DNA from: Annona cherimola
Lineage: Eukaryota > Streptophyta > Magnoliopsida > Magnoliales > Annonaceae
Direction: 5' to 3'
Assembly (NCBI GenBank): GCA_030490835.1
Contig: CM059971.1
Location: 74,170,224-74,234,223 of the forward strand
DNA length: 64,000 nt
Within the stretch, counting starts at the first letter, position 1. Each line of letters begins with the position of its first letter. Positions 50,291-61,162 of the stretch are shown in pieces. A model generated the notes under the pieces. It was given only the letters and a program-made list of their open reading frames with translations, did not search any database and was not told where the DNA came from. The translations under genes and the position numbers were made by a program.

Positions 50291-51264
50291 GTAGTTTTTT
50301 TAATGTTTTGTTATTATTAATTTTAGATTTGTAGTTCTTACATTAGATTTATTGCTTTATTTAATGCTTTATAATTTTCAAATTAAATTTAACGTAATTT
50401 TTCCTTTTTTGTAGATTAAATTTTATTTCTGAAATCTTTTAATTGTTTTCTTAGTTTAGATATAATTTACACTGTTATTAATTAGTTGTGCTTTCTCTTT
50501 CTTTATTATTCTATTTTCTCTCTCTCTCTTCAATTTCTTTCCTCTTTCTCTCTCCACCTCTTCTCTCCTCTATCTAGCTTCTCGTTCTGCTTTCTCTCTC
50601 TCTCTCTCTCTCATTCATCTCTTCTCGTTGTAAGTAAATATCAAATAATTCAAAACCATATAGTCTCTTTGTGAATTTGACCTGACTCACCATTATTCTA
50701 CTCTATCACCTGTATAATGTTAGCTTTAATGTGTTTCGAATAATTTAATTAAATTGGTGATCATAATGCTCTTAACTACAACAATTTAGTTCGCATCGGT
50801 TAAGTTCTCTCTCTCTCTCTCTGTCTTTTTTTTACTAATTTTCTTGGGCCAAATTGAACATTAATTCTACACCACTCAAATTAAACCACAAAGGCAATAA
50901 ATACTTTAATATAAGTGGGGTAGAATTAATACAAAATACGAGTAATAAAAAGGATATATCCAAACAAATCTTTGGAAATGAGAAGTAGAGATAATGAGGT
51001 TGATAAGGTGGCATCAAAATTTTCCAAATTTCCAATCTAAATTAGGGCCAACCCTAACGTGCTGAATTTATAAAGGGAAAAAAGTTAAAATAATATTTAA
51101 GATTTAAAATGCAAAATCTAAATAAGGACAACTTTGTGGGAATCGGAGTTATGATTTCATGGGCAGTGCTTACATGCAACATTTTAGTTTTCAATATTCA
51201 TTTTTGGAGTTCAATGGTGAATATGCACTCTTAAATTATTATTATTTTTAATGTATGAGATCCA
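50291..51264. other. Gene-free stretch with CT microsatellites
   Basis: CT-rich runs at about 50518-50580, 50592-50612 and 50804-50822. No supported coding sequence. Confidence 0.5.
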
Positions 51265-51279
51265 ATCAAAATAATCTTT

Positions 51280-51486
51280 TTTTTTATTTATTTTTTACAT
51301 TCAACTCAGTAACCGGACCACCATACTAGGAACCAAGTTATGGGCCTCCATAGAGGGAGACATTTTTTCTAGACTCTCAACTAAGGGGAGAAATTTTGTT
51401 GAACTCCTAGCGAAGCAGGAGATTCGAACACAGACATGCTGGCAAGAAGCCAATGTCCACAATCAATAGGGCAACACCTGATGGCC
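51280..51486 (-). mobile_element. tRNA-type SINE
   Basis: Flanks ATCAAAATAATCTTT (51265-51279) and ATCAAAATAATCCTT (51487-51501) form a 15-bp target duplication with one mismatch. On the minus strand a B-box-like GTTCGAATCTC lies about 75 bases from the 5' end, and an A/T-rich tail precedes the left duplication. Length about 207 bases. The A box is not obvious, so the tRNA origin is inferred from the B box. Confidence 0.7.
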
Positions 51487-51724
51487 ATCAAAATAATCCT
51501 TAAAACCATAAGCAATTATATATTGATAAACAAGAAAGATCTTGATGTAATCTATTATAAAGTCTAATTATTTGATTTTTAATTTTTTCAACATCTTTTT
51601 ATTTTTTTAAGCGGCCTGCCCAATAATGTCTCTCCTCCCCTCTCAACGACATCAAAAGGATAAGGGTGTAATTAAGATTTTGGCTCCATACGGTAACTAG
51701 TATAAGTGGAAGCAAACTATCTTA

Positions 51725-51905
51725 TCTCTCTTTGTACCAGTGTTATAAGAACTGGACTGAACCGACCGGTTGGACCGGGAACCGGTCCAATTTCTGGTTT
51801 GATTGCATTCGGTTCGGTTCAAATACATTAAACCATTCAAACTGCCAAACCGGCGGTCAAAGCAGAAGGAACAGTCAAACCGAATTCGCCTGGTCAGTAG
51901 CTTAT
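51725..51905. repeat. CCGGTT-rich repeat fragment
   Basis: The stretch 'ccagtgttataagaactgg' leads into repeated ACCGG/CCGGT words (ccgaccggttggaccggg). This is typical of a common plant MITE type, but the other end was not found. Confidence 0.4.
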
Positions 51906-52529
51906 ATATATATTAAAAAATAAAAACCCACTACCTGCTCGCCCGCCTGCTCGACACCTCGACCAATTTTCATTTCCCCCTTTTGGCCAATCGCAACCCC
52001 AAACCCTAGTCATCTCCTCACTGGCCATTTCTTCTCCATCGTTCGATTGCCGGCGTAATTGTCACAGCGGCAGTCGACTACGACCCACACAACACTGCAG
52101 CTATGAGCAACGTTGTTGTCATTTTGCTGATTAAGATAATGATCATTATAAATATAATGAATGTAGAAATTATTGCAGCTTGAAAGAACCTTCCCTAAAC
52201 ACAGATTTTATACTAGGCATCATCTCTAGGTTCAACATACGACAATGAAGGGACATACCTTGAAACCTTAGTGTTAACATCAGATTGTAGTGGCTTGCCT
52301 GATGCATAGTTCGATGCACCACATGCACATGCAGTTGCTTGCAGAAGCAAATGAAACATCCGAATGCAATTGCTTGCAAAATCTAATGAAACATGCATAT
52401 GCACAGTTCCTACATTTGAGCTAATGCAACATCCAATTATATATGAGAAATCTCAATAATTTGAAGAAAAGCAAGGACTACATATTGGGAACTAAAAAAA
52501 TGGAAGAAATAAACAGGAGAACATATTAC

Positions 52530-52873
52530 TTCTGGTATTTCCCAAACATCATGCCTTCCACTGAGTGTTGCCATCTTTGGCATCCTTGTGTCCTGGGCTT
52601 TCAAAAGCTTCAGTTGATCATCAACCCCTATTCCTTTAACCAAGCCAGCATGAACAACTATCAATTTACAGTAACTTCTTCCTTCTGTTGTTTCAATCAA
52701 AATATTTTCCTGCACAACAACAATGACGAAACATTCTACAGCTTGAATCACTTGTAGTCTAAAAATGAATAATATGATTGTCCGGTAATCTTTTGAGAAA
52801 AGTACCTCTTCATGAACCCAAACCAAGCTTGCAAGAAACTTCTTATGTTCCTCTGGGATTGCTTTTGACAACT
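52530..52873 (-). pseudogene. Two-exon fragment of an RLPH2-like Tyr/Ser-Thr phosphatase gene
   Basis: Minus-strand exons 52806-52873 and 52530-52709, with clean acceptors and donors, encode a segment closely resembling plant Rhizobiales-like phosphatase 2 (RLPH2): S-K-A-I-P-E-E-H-K-K-F, L-V-W-V-H-E-E, then V-H-A-G-L and L-S-G-R-x-D-V-W-E-I-P-E. The PPP-type catalytic motifs upstream (GDxH, GDxxDRG, GNH) and the C-terminal H-G motif are not found nearby; upstream lies unrelated sequence and then a hAT remnant. The reading frame within the two exons is intact, so the truncation may be fairly recent or the rest lies elsewhere. The gene assignment is from memory of the family. Confidence 0.65.
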
Positions 52874-52879
52874 CTGTAG

Positions 52880-53386
52880 GACAATTAATGCCATAGATAG
52901 CCCTTTAATCAAGGTAAAAGAGGGCCCCCAGCCTAGATGGCCTAATTTATGGATATCGTCAAGTATGAAGGGTAGCTTGACTCATCAATTGAGCATCTTG
53001 GTTACGTTGGTGGAAATGATGCAACTAAAGAGTTGCAATGATTGGTATTCTCCGTTTAACATAAACTTAATGCAAGGAAATATAAAATAGATGTAAACAG
53101 AGGGTAGGACAACAAAGCATGATTGCTGTGTTTTAGTATATTTTTGCAATGTTGATTTAAAATTAATTGTTTATTGTGTTTTTTATAGGAGTAGTTGGAA
53201 TTTATTGTTGATTGTTTGTATGCTGATGTTGGGATATTATTGAACATGTTGTTTGCATGATTTATTGTTGATTGTTTGTATGCTGATATTAGAAAAATTA
53301 ATTTAATTGTCTATTTGAGAAAATGTTGTTAATTGCATGATAAATAAAATTTTTATTGTATTATTTTAGGTAATTATTTAATCATC
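52880..53386. other. Gene-free stretch
   Basis: No gene. A direct repeat of about 27 bases with core 'gattgtttgtatgctgat' occurs near 53203-53229 and 53261-53287. Confidence 0.45.
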
Positions 53387-55470
53387 ATGTCGTCATCAAA
53401 TCCATCTGAAAATGAAAACCAGTCTCATACTCCTACAGGATCAAATGCAACACCGGTAGCTGGTAGTGCAACAGATTCTAGATCAAAACCCACTAGGGGG
53501 AGGACCGATATTGTGTGAAATCATGTGGTCGAATTAAAAAAAATAAATACAAATATTTATATTATGGGAAGATTTTCTCAGGAGGAGGAATTCACAGGGT
53601 GAAAAAATATTTGACAAATGTAAAGGGTGATGTAGCTGTATGTAAAAAGGTCTCATCCAATGTACTTTTAGACATGAAACATAATCTTTCAACCAGTAGT
53701 ACAACTGCAACCACTAGTAAAAAACTCTCTTCTCAAAACTAGCCCATTTTTTTACTACAAAGTTGTTGATGAAGAAGAAGATGTAGTCGTGAGCCTTAAT
53801 TTGAAAAGAAACATAGAAGGTAATTCAAAGAAAATGAAGGGACCTAGTGGGAGTGTGCAACCATCTATTAAGAGTGCTATAGCTGATAAGGATGTAATTG
53901 AAAGGGCACATTCAGAAATTGCAAAGTAGTTTTATACTTCATGTATTCCATTTAATGTGGCAAATTCTATGCACTTTCAATCTACGTTTGATCATGCATG
54001 CTAATTGAATATGAATTCAAAGTTCCAACATATCATGATTTAAGAAGTTTCTTATTAAAAAAGAATATGAGGGAAGTAAGGGATCATATTGAATCATTTA
54101 AGGAAATGTGGAAAGAATTTGGTTGCTCTATAATAGTTGATGGATGGACAGATCAAAAGGAAAGGACCTTGATAAATTTTCTAGTATATTGTCCTAAGGG
54201 AACTTTTTTTAAAGTCTGTTGATGCTTCCGAATATTCAAAAACTGGTCAAATACTTTCTGAATTACTTACCACTTTTATGGAGGAAGTTGGACCTAGAAA
54301 TGTTGTACAAGCAGTAACTGATAATGTATCCTATCGCCTTGTGGGTCATTTACTAAATGATAAATATCCATCCATTGAATGGACACCATGTGTTGCACAT
54401 AGTATTGATTTGATGCTAGAAGATATTGTAAAGATGAAAGAGGTGAAAGAGGTGATAAAGTAAGCTCGTTCTATTTCAACATTTATTTAAAATCATGACT
54501 TTATTTTGTGCTTGATAAGAAAATTTACTGGTAGAAAAGAAATTATTCATCCTGCAATAACTCGTTTTGCAACAAATTTTATAGCATTGCAAAGTATGTT
54601 GAACTCTATAAGAGAACTACGGGCAATGTTGACTTGTAGAGAATGGGTAGATTGTAAATGGAAAAAATCTCAAAAGGGAAGAGTTGCTTTTAATTTTGTT
54701 TTGAGTTCTTCCTTTCGGGAAAGATGTGAAGTAATTGTGAAAGCATTTGAACCACTTGTTCGTGTGTTACGAATGGTAGATAGTGATGAAAGGCCTGCAA
54801 TGGGATACATTTATGAGGCAATGCGTAAAGCTAAAAATGCAATGAAAAAGACTTTGAAGAAATTTAAGATGCCTCGTGGTCCTTACCTCGCAATTGTGGA
54901 TAATCGATGGGAAAATCAACTTGGTCGGCCTCTTTAGTTAGCTGGTCATTATCTAAATCTACAATTCTATTACCATATGGATGAATTAACAAAGACAATG
55001 ACAATGTAGGGGCTGCTTCAAACTATCCATCGGTTGACTCATGACGATGTTCATGTCCAAACAAACATTATTCATGAGATAGATTCATTCCATTACGTCC
55101 ATGATGATTTTGGAAGTCTAATTACTCTTTATTCTCGTTATACATTATCCCCAGGTATATGTATTAACTCTTAATTCTTATAAATTAGTATTTATTTATA
55201 AATACTTAATTATTATCCTAACGGTGGCTCATTTGTTGTAGTTATTTGGTGGCAAGCTCATGGATGTAGTACTCCTAATTTGCAAAAAGTGGCTGTGAAG
55301 ATTTTGAGTCAAACATGCAGTTCATCTGGATACGAACGCAATTGGAGTGTTTTTGAACTCATTTATACATAAAAGAGGAATCGACTAGAATACCAAAGAC
55401 TGTGATCTTGTATATGTCCAATACAATTTACGATTATTGGATAGGTATAAAGTATAAACTCTTCAACTAA
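53387..55470 (+). pseudogene. hAT-family transposase pseudogene
   Basis: ATG 53387 opens a serine-rich start with T-R-G-R-T-D-I-V; the frame stops at 53516. A BED zinc-finger region follows (about 53515-53690: F-S-G-G-G-I-H-R, K-G-D-V-A-V-C-K-K-V), but its first cysteine pair reads Y-x-x-Y and the first histidine is Tyr. The central hAT domain (53998-54937, DUF659-like) contains S-I-I-V-D-G-W-T-D, V-A-H-S-I-D-L-M-L and D-N-R-W. The C-terminal dimerisation domain (55230-55400) contains S-S-S-G-Y-E-R-N-W-S, after a probable intron (about 55156-55240). Several stops and shifts make it inactive. No terminal repeats were fixed. Confidence 0.85.
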
Positions 55471-55677
55471 TGGAAATAAAGGATGATATGCCAGTCTCTT
55501 CCTTTGTAGTCTTGATTGACGATTTTGTCGTGCTTGGGACTGGGTAGGGGTGATTGGAATTTCAGGTGACGGGAGTCAATAAGAGGGGCGTCGGACTTGG
55601 GGACGAAGAACGGTTGTGAGGGGTGATAGTGGCAGCAGAGCTAAGAGGTGAATTCGGGTGATATTTCGGGATATCTC

Positions 55678-56828
55678 GATGAATCCGAGTGTAGAGGACT
55701 TACTGGGGGCTGAACTCCAAACAATAGTAATAACCGGCGAGGCCATTAAGAAGATAAAGCCAAGTGATGGTCTATCAATCATCTGCTCTTTATGGTCGTC
55801 TAAGACATACAATAAGGAGCTTTTCAGGTCGATGTTAAGAAGGCTGTGGTGAACGAAAGGCTCGTGCCAGTTCACGGAGATGGGGGAGAACCTGTACCAA
55901 GTATCGCTCTCCAATCAAGAAGATAAAGAGCCTATAATGATGGGCTGCCCCTGGATATTCGAGAGAAGTTTGGTGCTAGTATCGGACCTGAAAGAGGAGA
56001 CGAATATCGACCACATAGTACTTGTCAAAATGCCAATGTGGGTGCACGTTTCAGGGATCCCATATCGTGGACAAGAATCGCTTGGGACATAGCATTGGTT
56101 ATTCCTTCGAAGATATGATCGAAGTGGTGGCTACAGAAGCTGACCTCAAGCTTAAAGTGATGATCGACTACCGGGAACCTCTGAGAAGAGGCATGTTCAT
56201 CAGGATTGGAAATCAACAGCGGAAATGGATCTCTTTCCAATATGAAAAGCTCCCGATATTCTGCTATCTGTGCGGGATAATGGGTCATGCTCATCGGGAT
56301 TGTTCTAGGACAACCAAGTTGATCAAACCGCTAACAGAAGAAGATATGTCGTATGGGAGTTGGCTTAGGGCGAGTGTGAGGCCAATGCAGATCCGTGATG
56401 GAACCTCCAACAGCAACAGGGCAGTACCGACTAAATATTTGGGGATGAATGTATGCATTCAAGGGGGACAGGCCGAGGAGAATTCGGGCCAAAGGGAAGA
56501 TGATGAAAGTAGAAGAGACCAGGGCAAGGGTAGCAGACAAGTGGGCAGTCTAGAACAAAGCTGGGGGGAGAATGGTGATGCTGAGCCCGAGCAGAGCTGG
56601 AGCGGGGAGGGTGCTGCTGTGCCAAGACTAGTCCAGAGGGCAAATTCGATTGAGGAAGTTGTGTTTTCGATAGTTGCGATGTCTCAAAGGACAAACTCCA
56701 TCTCTCGACAGCAACATGCAGCAATGCTTGATATGGTTGTGGATCCTTCAAGCCATCTTCACCAGCATTCCAAATCAACTTCTCCACGAGGCCACGCAGA
56801 TCCTTTGTATGAGCAGATTGGGAAGTAG
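55678..56828 (+). pseudogene. LINE-B ORF1 (gag-like) remnant
   Basis: The DUF4283-like segment is split over frames at 55658-55852, 55880-56092 and 56022-56828, including W-I-F-E-R-S-L-V. The zinc knuckle CYLCGIMGHAHRDC is intact at 56262-56303. The C-terminal tail is Gln/Ser/Gly-rich and continues in broken frames to about 57340. Confidence 0.8.
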
Positions 56829-57471
56829 GAAGGACTGCTAGAGGGAGAAGCACAACATAGGGTTATATCTGGGCAGAATGGGGAGGTGGGGGTGAGGAAA
56901 GATAATGGGGATCAACAACTGGTGCACCGGGTGAATGAGCAATTTGGGCAGCAAAATGGTCAGATTGAGAGAGAGGCACATCTAAGGGGTTCATTTATGC
57001 AGAATGGGGATTCAGTGACAATAAAGGAAATCGAGGGTCTTCAGCAGGGGGATAAGCGGGTCCAAAAAGGGGGAATAATGGCAGCGAGGTACAATTCTGG
57101 AGAAGAACTTAGGGACCTTCGAAGGGGATCGTCTGCACTATATGGGAGAGGAAGCCAAACTACTAGTGGATGCTAATGTGCTGCAGGACAGCTATATGGA
57201 GGCTGAGGGAGGGTACATATCTGATGTTGTCATGACTCCGGCATTAGGAGGAGGTGTGGAATTCAATCGGACGAATGGTAAATGGAAGAGAAGGGCTAGA
57301 AGGGGGCAAGATATGACTCGTTGGTTGAACAAGTGATAGGAGATGGAAAATGAGGTCGAAATAGAGAATTGGGTGAACGGCAGGAGGTGCATAAGCGGAG
57401 CAAAAGACAAGCAAGCAACGATATGGACGAGGTGGAGGCTGTGGGGAGTTCCCAGCCCGCCTCCTCTAAAA

Positions 57472-60400
57472 TGGCTCTAATAGCATGGAATTGCCGTGGG
57501 CTTGGGAACCCACGAGCAATTCGTAGCCTTCTTGATTTGGTTAGGAAACACGATCCCTATTTGGTCTTTCTTTGTGAAACAAAATGCAAGTCTAAAGAGA
57601 TGAAAAGTATAAGAAGAAGACTCAAGTTTGATTGTTGCTTTGCGGTGGAACCTGAAGCAAGGAGGGGGGGCTTGGCTCTTTTGTGGAACAACAACAAACC
57701 GGTGTGCATCAAGAGTTTCTTTATCCACCATATTGATGCAGAGTTTCTTGGTTGGCGGTTCACGAGTTTTTACGGTCATCCCGAAACTCACAATAGATAC
57801 CAAAGTTGAAATATTCTCAACATGCTGAGCGTCGGAAATTGTGATTCTTGGCTAGTAATGGGTGATTTTAATGAAGTAATGGGGCCAAGTGAATATATTA
57901 GTTGCAGGATCCGTCCCCAGACCCAAATGGATCTTTTTTGTGGTGTAGTTGACAGATGTAACATGCATGATCTCGAGTTCAATGGTATGACCATGATATG
58001 GAGAAACAATAGAAGAGGGCGGCAAAGAGTGGAAGCTAGATTGGATAGGGGGTTGGCTTCACTGTCTTGGCTGAACTTGTTCCCTAATACGAAAATCAAT
58101 CATCTTTTGGCTCCTACTTCGGACCACTGTCCAATTTAGTTGACACTAGATCCAAATGGAGGAAGGAGAAAACTGTCATGGGAGTTTAGATACGAGCTTT
58201 TCTGGGCTCGAGATAAAGAGGCCTCCAGAGTTATCAACCAAGTATGGGTATCCGAATCTCCGGCGGCTGTGCGTGCAACTGACAAGCTTTCATGGAAACT
58301 TAATCGTTGCGGTATTGAACTATCTAATTGGAATCGCAGGAAGAGAGGCAATATCCAGAAAGCGATCGTTCGAAAGCAAAGGGAGCTTGATTCTCTTATG
58401 GGTTTGAGACCGAGTGACGAAAGGAAGGATGCTAAGCAAAAGCTTAAATGTCAAATCAATCTTCTAATGGAAGATGAGAAGCAACTGTGGAGGATGTGGG
58501 CGAAGTCACATTGGCTAATGGAAGGAGACAAAAACACTAAGTTCTTCCACCGAATTGCTTCCAACAAGCGCCGATCAAATTTCATTGAGGCGCTGAGGGA
58601 TCGGAATTGAGGCTGGATCAGGGACCAGGACCAGATGATGGATATGACTGTTAAACACTTTCATGAGGTTTATACCTCATCTACACCTCGGGAGGCGCCA
58701 TGGGTGGAGAATGTAATCACAAGAAGACTTTCCGACGAACAAAGGCGATCATTGACAATTCCTCTGCAAACTGAGGAGGTTGTAAATGCGGTTAAACGCA
58801 TGAGTCCTACTAAGGCGTCGGGCTCAGATGGAATGTCGGCTGGATTCTATCAAAGACATTGGAACATCGTTGGTACAGAGATCACCGAATGGTGCAAGAG
58901 GTTCATGGATGAGCGCGATCCTGACCATCTATACAGGCACATAAAGGAATTAAATTCAACTACATTAATTTTGATCCCAAAAAGGGTTGGAGCCCAAGTT
59001 TTATCTCATTTTAGACCGATCAGTCTCTGCAATATGGTCTATAAAATCTTGACAAAGGTCCTGGCTAACAGACTAAAAGGGGTTCTCCATGAGGTTATTG
59101 GGGATGAACAAAGCGCTTTTGTTCCGGGGCGACTTATCACAGATAACGTGTTAATCGCCTACGAAGCAATCCACTCTCTACGGAGGCGCAAGAAGGGGTG
59201 TAATCAAGAGATGGCTATCAAGCTTGATATGTCAAAGGCCTATGACAGGGTTGAATGAAATTTTATCAAACGAATGATGGGGGCTATGAACTTCAGCGAG
59301 GTGTGGATCAATTGGGTCGTAAGCTGATATCGAGTAAATGTCAATGGTTTTAAATCCTCATACTTCCAACCTCAGAGGGGGCTAAGGCAGGGAGACCCCC
59401 TATCTCCATATCTATTTTTATCATGCGCGGAGGGTCTTTCTGCTTTGATTTCCTATGAGGCCACTCAGGGAGCTATTCATGGCATTAGACTTCAATCGCA
59501 TGGCCCGACGATTACTCATCTGCTGTTTGCAGATGACACAATCATCTTCCTTAGGGCGGATGGGCAGTACATAAGGAAGTTTTTGGACATTCTCAACCAA
59601 TATGCGGACTCCTCGGGCCAAATGGTAAATGTGGACAAGACCGCAGTTTTCTTCAGCACTAATATGGATTGCTTCATAAGGAGGGAGATGATCCAGCTAT
59701 TAGGATCTGCTGGAAATGACTTCCATCAATACTTGGATCTCCTGGCTTGGCTTGGTAGATCCGAAGTGGAAATTTTCAAGGGCCTCAAAGAACGCATTTG
59801 GAACCGAATTCAAGGCTGGAAGGGTAAGTAGCTTTCGTGGGGTGGTAAAGAGGTGCTAATCAAGGCGGTTGCTCAAGCAATTCCTTCGTACACGATGAGC
59901 ATCTTCCTATTACCCAAATCATTCTGTAATAACATCAATGGGATGCTGAGTAAATTTTGGAAAGGAGAGAAGGATGGTAAAAGAAAATTGAGCTGGGTGG
60001 CATGGAAGGACATAAACAAACTGAAGCGATCGGGTGGAATTGGATTTAGGGACTTCCACAAATTCAACTATGCCCTCTTGCCAAGCAGGTTTGGAGGCTA
60101 GTATCGTGCAACTCATCGTTATGTCACAAAGTATTAAAGGCAAGATACTTCCCATTCTCAGATATATGGACCTGTAAGGCGAAGCCATCGGACTCCTTCA
60201 CATGGAAGAGCATTTTGAAGGTGAGGGATGTAATTCAAAGGGGTTGCAAATGGCGGATTGGTGATGGGAAATAGGTTTATTTTTTTGAAGATATTTGGCT
60301 CGATTCTAAGGTAGATAAGGCGGGTCCCCTTCCACTTTCAATTCCTGAGGATGTGAGAGTTAGCCACTTCATTGATGATGAAACAAAATCATGGAGAAAT

Positions 60401-61162
60401 GACCGGGTTCTGGCTGCTGCGGGGGAGGCTATATGGCAAGAGGTAAATTTGATTCCCCTATCCCAAAGGAGCGTGACTGATTGTATGTTTTGAAAGCATG
60501 AACCAAATGGATAATATACGGTAAAATCGGCATATCGACTTCTATGCTCAGATGATGTGAATCCGGCCCTCTCTTGCTGCTACAAGGCAATATGGCGGTT
60601 GAAACTTCCAAGTAAGGTCATTATTTTTGGATGGTGACTTTTCATAAATGCCCTTTCCACTCTGAAGAATCTTAGTCATAGGGGAATTGAGATTGACCCG
60701 AGCTGTGTTTTATGTAAGAATGATATCGAAGATGTGAACCATCTGTTTCTGGGGTGTGCTATGACAAATGGGGTTTGCTGGAAGGCGGCGAGGATAGTTG
60801 CTCAGGGGATAACGGTCAAGGAGATTATGGAAATTCTTGCGTAGAAGAACAGATCTGAGGATCTCGCCTTTTTCATATTAAGCTGCTGGAGGGTATGACA
60901 TCTACGGAACAAGTTTAGAGAGGAGGGTATCCAACCAAAGTTCTCAGACACATTAGTTTGGTGCATGGAGTTCCTTAATCTGCATTGGAGTGTAAGAAAG
61001 CTGACTAATACGGGTCTTTGGATTGCTCCCTGGTGCCCCGTTGGTCCAAACTGCCGCCGGGTTTCGTAAAGATAAACGTGGATGCGCGTTGTCATGAGAA
61101 CTTGGGTAATTTTGGATGTGCAGCTGTCATAAGAGATTCTCATGATGTTTTTGTTGTGGCAT
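57472..61162 (+). pseudogene. LINE-B ORF2 remnant (endonuclease, RT, RNase H)
   Basis: The endonuclease starts M-A-L-I-A-W-N-C-R-G-L-G, then F-L-C-E-T-K, G-D-F-N-E-V and T-S-D-H-C-P-I (57472-58138). Reverse transcriptase blocks are F-R-P-I-S-L-C-N, G-R-L-I-T-D-N and Q-G-D-P-L-S-P; the catalytic FADD is at 59526-59537. The zf-RVT domain with C-x2-C is at about 60600-60790. RNase H begins K-I-N-V-D-A near 61069 and is cut at 61162. Stops at about 57807, 58138, 58608, 59256 and 59829 break the frame. Confidence 0.85.

Larger units (their letters stand above)
55490..61162 (+). mobile_element. Decayed L1-type LINE (LINE-B), cut by a giant LTR
   Basis: The order is GC-rich 5' leader (about 55490-55680), ORF1 with DUF4283-like part and CCHC knuckle, then ORF2 with APE endonuclease, reverse transcriptase, zf-RVT and RNase H. 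The RNase H stops abruptly at 61162, where a giant LTR begins, so the 3' end lies beyond the window. It is related to LINE-A but in the opposite orientation and better preserved. Scattered stops (for example near 57807, 58138 and 59256) make it inactive. Confidence 0.85.

Noticed and set aside
55576..55914. Minus-strand frame opposite the LINE-B start
   Set aside because: It is the shadow of the ORF1 DUF4283-like region on the plus strand.
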